From the NCBI GenBank assembly GCA_963728445.1, contig CAVSJO010000006.1:1922001-1986000 (forward strand): a DNA stretch of 64,000 bases. The letters run 5' to 3'. Position numbers and translations under genes: made by a program. Below the pieces are notes generated by a model, which was not told where the DNA came from, made no database searches, and saw only the letters and a program-made list of their open reading frames with translations. Below are positions 17,102 to 24,944 of this stretch, piece by piece (the first letter of the stretch is position 1; the number at the start of each line of letters is the position of its first letter). The stretch comes from CAVSJO01 sp963728445 (GTDB taxonomy: Bacteria > Gemmatimonadota > Gemmatimonadetes > Longimicrobiales > RSA9).

Positions 17102-17784
17102 AGCCTCGCCGTCTCGCCGCTGCGGTCCTCGCGGCCGCCCTTGCCTTCCCGCTTGCGGGAGCGCGCCCGGCGGCGGACGGCGTTCAGCTCACCGTCGCGC
17201 GCCTGCACTACGACGGCGGCGGAGACTGGTACGGCAATCCGTCCTCGCTGCCGAACCTCCTCCAGGCCATCCGTCAGCGGGCGCACGTCCCCGTCGCCGA
17301 TCGGGAGGTCGCGGTGCGTCTCACGGACCCCGATCTGTGGAACTACCCGTACCTCTACGCCACCGGGCACGGCAACATCCACTTCACGGACGAGGAGGTT
17401 CGGGCACTGCGCTCCTACCTGCTCGCCGGCGGGTTCTTCCACGCGGACGACAACTACGGCATGAACGACAGCTTCCGGCGCGAGATCCGCCGCGTCTTCC
17501 CCGAGGACTCCCTCGTCGACGTGCCGTTGAGCCATCCGATCTACCACATCCTCTACGACTTCCCGAAGGGTCTGCCGAAGATCCACAAGCACGACGGCCT
17601 GCCGGCGGAGGGACTCGGCATCTTCCACGATGGCCGGCTCGTCGTCTTCTACAGCTACCAGTCGGATCTGGGCAACGGGTGGGAGGATCCGGAGGTCTAC
17701 CATGACCCGCCGGAGCTCCACGAGGCGGCGCTGCGGATGGGCGTGAACCTGTACCTGTACGCCCTCTCGCAGGAGAGTCGGTGA
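17098..17784 (+). CDS. Exported DUF4159 protein
   Basis: A 228-residue secreted protein with a signal peptide over about residues 1-24 (cleavage near AGA-RP). The DUF4159 pattern is clear: LTVARLHYDGGGDWYGNPS, then NYPYLYATGHGNIHFTDEE, GGFFHADDNYGMND and a final GVNLYLYAL. The family is thought to have a glutamine-amidotransferase-like (flavodoxin-type) fold, but no complete catalytic triad is obvious. It overlaps rsmI (ATGA) and the DUF4175 gene (GTGA). DUF4159 genes are often found near MoxR ATPase/von Willebrand clusters; none is visible here. Confidence 0.85.
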   Translation: MKPRRLAAAVLAAALAFPLAGARPAADGVQLTVARLHYDGGGDWYGNPSSLPNLLQAIRQRAHVPVADREVAVRLTDPDLWNYPYLYATGHGNIHFTDEEVRALRSYLLAGGFFHADDNYGMNDSFRREIRRVFPEDSLVDVPLSHPIYHILYDFPKGLPKIHKHDGLPAEGLGIFHDGRLVVFYSYQSDLGNGWEDPEVYHDPPELHEAALRMGVNLYLYALSQESR

Positions 17785-20700
17785 GTCCCGCCGGCCGGGA
17801 GCTGCGCGCGGCGTTCGACGCCGCCGTCCGGGCCGTCCGCCGGGACGCCGCCCTCGCGTCCGCGGCTGTCGCCGCGCTGATGCTGCCGGCGGCGCTCGTC
17901 GCCGGCTGGGTGTTGGCGGACGCCGGCGTCTGGCGGGCGCCGAGCCCGTGGCCCCTCGTGCTCGATCTGGTGGCTCTCGCGGCGGCCGCCGCGCTCGGCT
18001 ACCGCGCCTGGCGGAGCTGGGGTGGCGAAGCCACGGTGGAGCGGGTCGGCGCGGACGCGGAGCGGCAGGGCGGTCTGCGGGCCGGCACGCTCCGTGGCAT
18101 CCTCGAGCTGGGCCGCGGGGTCCCTGCAGGCACGTCCGATGCCCTCGCCCGCCAGGGTGAGGACCGCGTGTGGACGTCCCTCCGCGGACTCGGCGCCCGG
18201 CTGGCCGGCGACGCCGGCGTTCGCGCAGGGCGACGTCGCCGCCGCGCACTCGCCGCCTTCGGATCCGCCGCCGCACTCGTCGCGCTCCTCGGCTTCGCCG
18301 CGCCCCATCGGATCCGCACCGGCTGGACGCCCCTGGCCCGCCCCATCTCCACGCTCGCGCCTCCGCCGCTGCCGGCCCTGGTCGTGCGGCCGGGCGACGT
18401 TCAGGTGCAGCGCGGGGACGCCGTGCCCGTCGACGTGCAGGCCTCCGGCCGCACGTCCGTCACGCTGCGCTGGCAGTCGGCGGGCGACGTTCGGCGCGCT
18501 GCAGGTCTTCCCGTCGATTCCTCCGGTCGTGGTCATGGCCAACTGCCGGCCGTGGACGCCCGGACGCGCTACTGGATCGAGGCGCCGGACGGCGCCGTGA
18601 GCGACACGTTCACTGCCGTGCCGCGGGCCGCGCTGCTCGTGGGTCGCCTTGCCGTAGACGTGGAGTACCCCGGCTACCTGGGCCGGGAGGCGGAGCACTA
18701 CGAGAACGACGTTCCCCCGCTGGACCTGCCTGCCGGCAGCCGGCTGGTCATCCGCGGCCGGGCGACGCGCGGGCTCGCATCCGTATCCCTGGCCGCGGAC
18801 AGCGGCACCGGAGCGGTCAGCTTTCAGGTCGACGGCGACGGGTTTTTGGGCAGGTGGACGCCTCGGACCACCGGCGTGTACGCCTGGCGCGTGCGCGGCG
18901 CGGACGGCATCGACGCCGAGATCCCGCCGCCGGCCCTCGACCTGACCATCGTGGCCGACGCGCCGCCGCAGGTGGACGTCACGTATCCGGGCCGGGATAC
19001 GGTCCTCGATCCGGACCTCCGCCAGGCGGTTGCCGCGGCGGCGTCGGACGATCACGGGGTACGGGAGGCGCGGCTGGTGAGCTGGCGCGTGGGCGCCATG
19101 GGCCACCAGGACGCGCCTGTGGCGCAGGCGCTGCCACCCGCCGGAGACGCGGAGCGGGTGCTGCTCCAGGGCATGCTGGACGCGAACGGGCGAGGCATGG
19201 TCCCGGGCGACACGCTCTTCTACTACGTCGAGGTGGTCGACAACTCGCCGGCCGGCCAGACGGGGCGGAGCCGGACGTACCGGCTGCGGCTCCCGGCCAT
19301 GGACGAGATGCGGAAGGCAGTGGAGTCGAAGCTGGACGAGGCCCGAAAGCAGGCGGAAGCGGCGGCGGACGCGGCGAAGCGGCTCGAGGAGCAGACGCGG
19401 GACCTTCAGCGGAGCGGCGGCGTCGGGCGGCACCCGCAGCAGGGCGGCGGGAGCTCTCCGAGCGGCGGCGACCGGAAGTCCCTGGACTACGCCCAGTCCC
19501 AGGAGGCGCAGCAGCTCCTGGACCGGCAGGAGGAGCTCCGCAAGCAGGCGGAGCAGCTGAGTCAGCAGAACGAATCCCTGCGTCAGTCCATGAAGAACGC
19601 CGGGCTCGAGGACGCCGAGCTGCAGAAGCGGCTCTCGGAGCTGGGGGACCTCTACAAGGACCTGCTCTCTCCCGAGATGCAGAGCCAGATGGACCAGCTC
19701 CGCAAGGCGCTGGCCGGGATGAACCCGGACGAGGTGAACAAGGCGCTGGAGCGTCTCGCCGCGGAGCAGCAGGAGTTCCGGGAGAAGCTGGAGCAGAGCC
19801 TTCAGCTCCTCCGCCGTGCCGCCACCGAGGCGAAGATGAACGCGCTGTCTCAATCGGCGAAGGAGCTGGCGACGCAGCAGCGCTCCCTGGCCGACGCGAT
19901 GAAGGACGCGGCGTCGCCTGGGGATCACGCGGCGCAGCAGAAGTCGCTGTCGGACCGCGCCGAGGCGCTGAAGTCCGACATGAAGGCGCTGAAGGACCGG
20001 CTCGACTCCCAGGGCGAGAAGCGGGCGTCGGGCCAGACCGACCAGGCGGCTTCCACGGTCGATGAGGCGCATCAGAAGATGCAGCAGGCCGCGACCGCGG
20101 CCCGCGCCGGGCAGGGCCAGCAGGCGGCGGAGAGCGGGGAGCAGGCTGCCGACCAGCTCGAGTCCGCCGCCGGCTCCCTCCAGGAGTCCCGCAGCCAGAT
20201 GGCGGCGCAGTGGCGCAAGGAGGTCCAGGACGCCGTAGACCGGGCCACCGCGGACGCGCTGTCGCTGGCGGAGCGGCAGGATGCTCTCGTGAAGCAGATG
20301 AAGGCGGCCGCGGGCGGCAGGTCGGCCCCGACTCCCAAACCGCCGCCGGAGGGAGCGGCGGCGCAGCCAGCGACGGCGTCCGGCGGATCGCCGAAGCCGG
20401 AGTCCGGCGGGTCGCCGAAGCCCGAGTCCGGCGCGTCGCCGAAGCCCGCGTCCGGCGGGTCGCCGAAGCCGGAGGCCGGCGCGCAGTCGCCCCCTCAGCG
20501 CGTCGATCCGGAGGCCATCCGCTCGGAGCAGGCTGCCGTGGAGCAGGGGCTGGAGCAGCTCGGCCGGAATCTGGCCGAGACGGGGCGACGCTCGGCCATG
20601 GTGAGCCAGGACGTGACGGCGGCCCTGAGCCGGGCGACGTCCGCGTTGAAGCGCACGCTCCGCTCCATGGAGGAGTCCGAGGGCAAGCTGCCCGTCACGG

Positions 20701-21347
20701 AGGCGGGTCAGTCGCTGGACGGCCTGAACCGGCTCGCCCTGGCGCTGCTGGGCAACCAGCAGGCTATCCAGAAGTCGCAGTCGGGAACGGGCATGCAGCA
20801 GGCGCTTCAGCAGCTCTCCGAGATGGCGAAGCAGCAGGGATCGCTGAACGCGGAGAGCGGGTCACTCCTGCCGCTCCAGCTCCAGGCGCAGGCGATGCGC
20901 CAGAGCCTGCAGCGCATCGGCAAGGGACAGCAGGGCGTGGCCGACCAGCTCGAGTCGCTGAACAAGCGCCTGTCGGACCGCGGAGACGTCCTGGGGGACC
21001 TGGGCGGGATGCAGGCGGAGGCCGAGAAGCTGGCGCAGGAGCTCGGCCAGGGGCGGCTGTCGCCGGACGTGAGGCGTCGCCAGGAGCAGCTCTTCCATCG
21101 CCTCCTGGACGCCGGCCGCACGCTCGAGCGGGACGAAACGAGCCAGGAGCGCGTTGCCGAGCGACCCGGCGACGTCGCCCCCCTCGTGCCGCAGGCCCTG
21201 GACCCGGCGCGCGTCGGAGACGCCGTACGCTTCCCGGTGCCGGACGCCGAGCGCCTGCGGGCGCTGCCGCCCGCCTACCGGCGCCTGATCCTGGAGTATT
21301 TCGAACGTCTCAACCGCGGCGAGAAGCCGGGCGGCGGCACGCCGTGA
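17781..21347 (+). CDS. Large DUF4175-type coiled-coil membrane protein
   Basis: A 1188-residue protein. Two hydrophobic segments (about residues 29-50 and 56-75) and a third near residues 155-175 place it in the inner membrane; a periplasmic beta-rich part follows (about residues 190-500, Ig-like strands such as VVRPGDVQVQRGDAVPVDV). Residues 510-860 and 915-1150 are Gln/Glu/Lys/Ala-rich helices with strong coiled-coil character, joined by a Ser-Gly-Pro-Lys repeat linker. The GTG start overlaps DUF4159 (GTGA), and the stop overlaps the TPR gene (GTGA). The layout matches DUF4175-family proteins; the molecular role is unknown. The repeats and coiled coil suggest a scaffold. Confidence 0.8.
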   Translation: MSPAGRELRAAFDAAVRAVRRDAALASAAVAALMLPAALVAGWVLADAGVWRAPSPWPLVLDLVALAAAAALGYRAWRSWGGEATVERVGADAERQGGLRAGTLRGILELGRGVPAGTSDALARQGEDRVWTSLRGLGARLAGDAGVRAGRRRRRALAAFGSAAALVALLGFAAPHRIRTGWTPLARPISTLAPPPLPALVVRPGDVQVQRGDAVPVDVQASGRTSVTLRWQSAGDVRRAAGLPVDSSGRGHGQLPAVDARTRYWIEAPDGAVSDTFTAVPRAALLVGRLAVDVEYPGYLGREAEHYENDVPPLDLPAGSRLVIRGRATRGLASVSLAADSGTGAVSFQVDGDGFLGRWTPRTTGVYAWRVRGADGIDAEIPPPALDLTIVADAPPQVDVTYPGRDTVLDPDLRQAVAAAASDDHGVREARLVSWRVGAMGHQDAPVAQALPPAGDAERVLLQGMLDANGRGMVPGDTLFYYVEVVDNSPAGQTGRSRTYRLRLPAMDEMRKAVESKLDEARKQAEAAADAAKRLEEQTRDLQRSGGVGRHPQQGGGSSPSGGDRKSLDYAQSQEAQQLLDRQEELRKQAEQLSQQNESLRQSMKNAGLEDAELQKRLSELGDLYKDLLSPEMQSQMDQLRKALAGMNPDEVNKALERLAAEQQEFREKLEQSLQLLRRAATEAKMNALSQSAKELATQQRSLADAMKDAASPGDHAAQQKSLSDRAEALKSDMKALKDRLDSQGEKRASGQTDQAASTVDEAHQKMQQAATAARAGQGQQAAESGEQAADQLESAAGSLQESRSQMAAQWRKEVQDAVDRATADALSLAERQDALVKQMKAAAGGRSAPTPKPPPEGAAAQPATASGGSPKPESGGSPKPESGASPKPASGGSPKPEAGAQSPPQRVDPEAIRSEQAAVEQGLEQLGRNLAETGRRSAMVSQDVTAALSRATSALKRTLRSMEESEGKLPVTEAGQSLDGLNRLALALLGNQQAIQKSQSGTGMQQALQQLSEMAKQQGSLNAESGSLLPLQLQAQAMRQSLQRIGKGQQGVADQLESLNKRLSDRGDVLGDLGGMQAEAEKLAQELGQGRLSPDVRRRQEQLFHRLLDAGRTLERDETSQERVAERPGDVAPLVPQALDPARVGDAVRFPVPDAERLRALPPAYRRLILEYFERLNRGEKPGGGTP
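20379..20474 (+). repeat. Four 24-bp tandem repeats coding for a Ser-Gly-Pro-Lys linker
   Basis: Four in-frame units encode SGGSPKPE-type octapeptides (residues 867-898 of the DUF4175-type protein). The third unit is slightly different (SGASPKPA). The segment links two long coiled coils and should be flexible and extended. Unit length is a multiple of three, so copy-number change would keep the frame. Confidence 0.85.
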
Positions 21348-23200
21348 CGAAGCGCATATCCTGCTCCGCCACTGTGCTCCAGCGGGCCGCCCGGGCGGCC
21401 GCGGCCGCGGTCCTCGCGGGCGTACTCGGCGGCGTCCTGGGCCTCGGCCTTCTGCCCGCTCGCGCGTGTGCACAGGATGCCCCGGCGCAGGCCGTGGACA
21501 GTACGATGTCGACGCTGGAGCTGCTCGGCCGCGCCAACGCGCTGGAGAACGGAGGCGACTTCCCGGGCGCAGAGTCGCTGTACCGGGAGGTGCTGCGGCG
21601 GGACCCGGCGCAGCTCGGCGCGCTGATCTCCCTCGAGCGCGTGCTCCGGGCGGCGGGCCGGGTGGAAGAGATCCTGCCCATCGTGCGCCGCCACCTCGAG
21701 GTCACGCCGGACTCGCCGATCGGGCACCAGATGCTGCTCCGCATCTATCGGGACCTGGGGCGACCGTCGGACTTCGATCAGGCCGCGGAGGCGTGGATCC
21801 GGGCGGCACCCGGCACCGAGACGCCGTACCGGGAGATCGCGCGCCTCCGGGAGCTGGACGGCGACGCCGCGGGCGCCCTGGCAGTGCTGAAGAAGGGGCG
21901 TGCGAAGCTGGGCGACGACGCCCTCGCGCCGGAGCTGGGCTTCGCCTACGCGGACGCCGGTCAGCCGCGGGAGGCGGTGCGGGAGTGGAGCCGGGCCGTC
22001 GATCCCGACGGTGACGGATTCTCGATGGTGCAGCGCCTGATGGGCCGGCTCCCCGACGGGGGAGCGTCGGTGGCGCCCGATCTGGTCGACGCCCTCGCCC
22101 GGGGCGACCACGCCGACGGCCGCACGCGGGCGGCTCTCGCGCTGGCGGTGCAGGCGGGGCTCGCCGAACGGGCCATGCGGCTCGTCGAGCCCGTCGTAGC
22201 CAGCCTCGACTCGGCCGCGCGCATCCGCTTCATCGCCGGTCTCGCCCGGCAGGCGGACGCGGCGCAGGTGGCGGAGGTCTCCTTCTGGGCCTGGTCGCGC
22301 CTGGCGGAGTCCGGGGCGCCGGGCATCGATCCCGCGGAGGGGCGGAGCCGCGTCGCCCGGCTCGCCCTCGTGCTGGGGGACACGGCGCAGGCGCGTCGCA
22401 GCTTCGAGTCCCTGCAGGCGGACGCGGCGCCCGGCAGCCTCGAGCGCCGGCGCAGCACGGCGGAGATGATCCGACTGATGGTCCGGCGCGGGGAGCTGGG
22501 TGGCGCAGAGGACTCGCTGAAGTCGTTCCGCGCGGCGTTCAGACGGGCGCCCGAGCTCGACGGCCTCGCCGCGTCCGTGGCGACGGCGCTCCTCGCCCGG
22601 GGGGACAGCGCGGCCGCACGCGCCGCCCTGGAAGGCGTCGACGGACCGCAGAGCGGCATGGCGCGGGCGCGCATGGCCCTGGCCGCCGGAGGCGCCGCCG
22701 AGGCCCGGGCGGCGCTGCTCGCGGCCGCGCCGGGCCTCGACGGCGCCGACGCGACCCGGGCGATCGCGCTGGCCCGCCTGCTGGGCCGTCTCTCACCCGA
22801 CGGGACCCGGCTCGTGGGGCGCGCGCTGGCGAAGCAGGACGCGGGCAACGCCGACACGGCGGTGGTCCTGGTTCTCGGCGGCGTGCACGCGCTCCAGGAG
22901 GATGAGCAGGCGGCCGTGCTCTCGTTCGCCGCCGGCATCGCGGAGGACGCCGGGCTCGACGGCGAGGCGGACCAGATCCGGCGCGAGCTGATCCGTGACC
23001 ACGGGGACGCCGTCGAGGCGCCGGAGGCGATGCTCGCGCTCGGCCGCTCCCTGGCCCGGACCACCGACGGGCAGGAGGAAGCGAAGAAGCTCTTCGAGAC
23101 GCTCGTCATCGAGCACCCCCGGAGCGCCCTCGTCCCGCAGGCGCGCCAGGAGCTGGAGAAGCTGCAGCGACACGAACGCGGAGCCGGAAGTGAGACGTAG
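21344..23200 (+). CDS. Exported tetratricopeptide-repeat protein
   Basis: A 618-residue protein. The N-terminus (MTKRISCSATVLQRAAR then a long hydrophobic stretch to ARA-CAQ near residue 43) is a signal peptide or membrane anchor. The rest is almost entirely helical TPR-like repeats: ALENGGDFPGAESLYREVL, ALISLERVLRAAGRVEEIL, YADAGQPREAVREWSRAV and a final AKKLFETLVIEHPRSALVPQARQ that resembles outer-membrane TPR proteins such as YbgF/BamD. The GTG start overlaps the previous stop (GTGA). It probably binds its operon partners in the periplasm. Confidence 0.8.
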   Translation: MTKRISCSATVLQRAARAAAAAVLAGVLGGVLGLGLLPARACAQDAPAQAVDSTMSTLELLGRANALENGGDFPGAESLYREVLRRDPAQLGALISLERVLRAAGRVEEILPIVRRHLEVTPDSPIGHQMLLRIYRDLGRPSDFDQAAEAWIRAAPGTETPYREIARLRELDGDAAGALAVLKKGRAKLGDDALAPELGFAYADAGQPREAVREWSRAVDPDGDGFSMVQRLMGRLPDGGASVAPDLVDALARGDHADGRTRAALALAVQAGLAERAMRLVEPVVASLDSAARIRFIAGLARQADAAQVAEVSFWAWSRLAESGAPGIDPAEGRSRVARLALVLGDTAQARRSFESLQADAAPGSLERRRSTAEMIRLMVRRGELGGAEDSLKSFRAAFRRAPELDGLAASVATALLARGDSAAARAALEGVDGPQSGMARARMALAAGGAAEARAALLAAAPGLDGADATRAIALARLLGRLSPDGTRLVGRALAKQDAGNADTAVVLVLGGVHALQEDEQAAVLSFAAGIAEDAGLDGEADQIRRELIRDHGDAVEAPEAMLALGRSLARTTDGQEEAKKLFETLVIEHPRSALVPQARQELEKLQRHERGAGSET

Positions 23201-24470
23201 AATTGCGACGTCGCTCGTCACCCTCCTCCTGACCCTCGCCGGCTTCGCCGCGGGAGCCCGCGACGCGGCGGCGCAGCAGCTGCTCGTCCCCATGGACGGC
23301 GCCCAGAGCAACCAGCTCAAGGCCTACGGCCTCACGTACTGGGTGCTGCAGCAGGGACGCACCGCGGAGTGGCTGCTGAACTATCGCGCGGGGTCCTTCC
23401 TGCTGCCCGACCAGGCCGACGTGCGGAAGGAGGCGGCGCTGCGCGGCGTCGACTACGAGCCCGTCGACGCCGCCCAGGTCGCCGACATCCGCGCCATTAT
23501 CGCGAACTCCAACATGGACGCCGTGGTCCTGGAGAAGGCGCCGAAGATCGCCGTCTACACGCCGCAGGACGCCCATCCCTGGGACGACGCCGTGACCATG
23601 GCGCTCGAATACGCCCAGATCCCCTACGACAAGATCTTCGACCGGGAGGTGCTGGACGGACGGCTGAAGGACTACGACTGGCTGCACCTGCACCACGAGG
23701 ACTTCACAGGCCAGTACTCGAAATTCTACATCAGCTACGCGGGCGCGCCGTGGCTCCAGAAGGACGTCCACGACAGCGAGGCCCTGGCCCACGAGCTGGG
23801 CTACCCGGACGTGCCGGCCGAGAAAAAGGCCGTCGCCGAGACCATCCGCCGCTACGTTGCCGACGGCGGCTTCCTGTTCGCCATGTGCACCGCCACCGAG
23901 ACCATCGACCTCGCCCTCGCCGCCGACCACGTGGACATCGCCGCCCCCTTCGCCGACGGCTCGCCGCCCGACCCGAACGCCGACGCGAAGATGGACTGGT
24001 CCCGCACCTTCGCCTTCCAGAATGCGGAGGTCCAGCTCAACCCCGCCGTCAACGCGTTCAGCGACATCGACGGCCACCAGGTCAACACCAACTGGCGGCA
24101 GCCGCTGGGCTCCTTCACCCTGTTCGGCTTCAGCGCCAAGTTCGATCCCGTCCCGTCAATGCTGACCCAGAGCCAGGAGAGCGTGATCCCCGACTTCTAC
24201 GGGCTCACGACCAGCTTCCGTCGCGATCGCCTGAAGCCCGGCGACGTGGTCCTCGCCCAGGAGGAAGGGACGCCCTGGGTCAAGTACATCCACGGCGACT
24301 ATGGCAAGGGCACCTGGACCTTCCTCGGCGGGCACGACCCCGAGGACCCGCAGCACCAGATCGGCGACCCCCAGACCGACCTCGACCTGCATCGGCACTC
24401 GCCGGGCTATCGACTGATCCTCAACAACGTGCTGTTCCCGGCGGCGAAGAAGAAGACGCTGAAGACGTGA
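23190..24470 (+). CDS. Exported protein often labelled asparagine synthetase B-like
   Basis: A 426-residue secreted protein with a signal peptide to about residue 28 (cleavage near AAA-QQ). It begins LLVPMDGAQSNQLKAYGL, a family signature that databases commonly label asparagine synthetase B, but no ATP-pyrophosphatase or N-terminal glutaminase motif is present, so that name is probably misleading. Segments such as VADGGFLFAMCTATETID and WTFLGGHDPEDPQ suggest an amidotransferase-like (ThuA-type) fold with a Cys in FAMCTATE. GTG 23190 is chosen for the signal peptide and for GGAG 6 bases ahead; it overlaps the TPR gene by 11 bases. It closes the operon. Confidence 0.7.
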   Translation: MRRRIATSLVTLLLTLAGFAAGARDAAAQQLLVPMDGAQSNQLKAYGLTYWVLQQGRTAEWLLNYRAGSFLLPDQADVRKEAALRGVDYEPVDAAQVADIRAIIANSNMDAVVLEKAPKIAVYTPQDAHPWDDAVTMALEYAQIPYDKIFDREVLDGRLKDYDWLHLHHEDFTGQYSKFYISYAGAPWLQKDVHDSEALAHELGYPDVPAEKKAVAETIRRYVADGGFLFAMCTATETIDLALAADHVDIAAPFADGSPPDPNADAKMDWSRTFAFQNAEVQLNPAVNAFSDIDGHQVNTNWRQPLGSFTLFGFSAKFDPVPSMLTQSQESVIPDFYGLTTSFRRDRLKPGDVVLAQEEGTPWVKYIHGDYGKGTWTFLGGHDPEDPQHQIGDPQTDLDLHRHSPGYRLILNNVLFPAAKKKTLKT

Positions 24471-24475
24471 TGGGG

Positions 24476-24631
24476 GCGGCGGGCTTTGCCCGCCGCAGGG
24501 GGTCGGCGCCTGCGGCGCCTCCGAGGGGGGCGCGGCGCTCTGCGCCGCTTCCAGGGGGGCGGCGTCTGCGACGCCTTCGAGGAGGTCGCGGCGCTTCGCG
24601 CCGCTCCGAGGGGGTCGGCGCCTGCGGCGCC
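24476..24631 (+). repeat. Left half of a hairpin array: six hairpins reading on the plus strand
   Basis: Six perfect short hairpins follow the stop at 24470: 24476-24496 (9-bp stem, loop TTT), 24505-24519 (6 bp, TGC), 24532-24548 (7 bp, TCT), 24561-24575 (6 bp, TGC), 24588-24604 (7 bp, TTC) and 24617-24631 (6 bp, TGC). From the second onward loop centres are exactly 28 bases apart (24512, 24540, 24568, 24596, 24624). Flanks are conserved, about GAGGGGGTC before and TCCGAG after, while stems differ between units yet always pair. The first hairpin could also end transcription of the upstream operon, but no T run follows. Confidence 0.85.
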
Positions 24632-24669
24632 TCCGAGGGACTGCGGGACGCGGCGGCTCCGGACCGGCC

Positions 24670-24725
24670 GCGGGGACGTCCCCGCCGCCTGGGTGCGCCC
24701 CTCGGAGCGGCGGCGCAGCCGCCGC
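24670..24725. repeat. Centre of the hairpin array
   Basis: A 16-base perfect palindrome, GCGGGGACGTCCCCGC (24670-24685), is followed by a hairpin with an 8-bp stem and GCA loop (24707-24725). The flanks of the second hairpin (CTCGGA before, GACCCCCTCGG after) are the reverse complement of the left-half flanks, so the orientation of the repeat family switches here. Confidence 0.7.
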
Positions 24726-24735
24726 GACCCCCTCG

Positions 24736-24897
24736 GAGGGCGCAGCACGCCCGACCCACTCGGAGGGCGCAGCGCGCCCGACCCCCTCGGAGGGCGCAGC
24801 ACGCCCGACCCCCTCGGAGGGCGCAGCGCGCCCGACCCCCTCGGAGGGCGCAGCGCGCCCGACCCCCTCGGAGGGCGCAGCGCGCCCGACCCCCTGC
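24736..24897 (-). repeat. Right half of the hairpin array: six 27-bp tandem units in inverted orientation
   Basis: Six head-to-tail 27-base units begin with GAGGGCGCAGC (starts 24736, 24763, 24790, 24817, 24844, 24871; the last is degenerate at its end). Each holds a GGGCGC / GCGCCC stem with loop AGC. In units 1 and 3 one stem base is A instead of G; in minus-strand RNA this becomes a G-U pair, so pairing is kept better on the minus strand. Read on the minus strand the flanks are CCGAGGGGGTC and TCCGAG, the same as the left half. There are no spacers, so this is not a CRISPR array. Confidence 0.9.
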
Positions 24898-24919
24898 GGC
24901 GCGGCGCTAGCGCCGCGCC
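24898..24919. repeat. 22-bp perfect GC palindrome ending the array
   Basis: A perfect 22-base palindrome centred on CTAG (24907-24910) closes the hairpin array, 25 bases before the helicase start codon. It lies where a -35 element for that gene would be expected, so it could also be a regulator-binding site. Confidence 0.7.
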
Positions 24920-24931
24920 GTCCCTTCGGTC

Positions 24932-24937
24932 TATCTT
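24932..24937 (+). promoter_or_regulatory. -10-like element of the JAMM-helicase gene
   Basis: TATCTT ends 7 bases before the ATG at 24945, the same spacing as in hisS and the MBL gene, and there is no Shine-Dalgarno. A matching -35 is not visible because the 22-bp palindrome occupies that place. Leaderless transcription is inferred. Confidence 0.35.
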
Positions 24938-24944
24938 CGCAGTC

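Noticed and set aside
24736..24897. CRISPR array
   Set aside because: Units are adjacent with no spacers and there are no cas genes; it is a tandem hairpin repeat.
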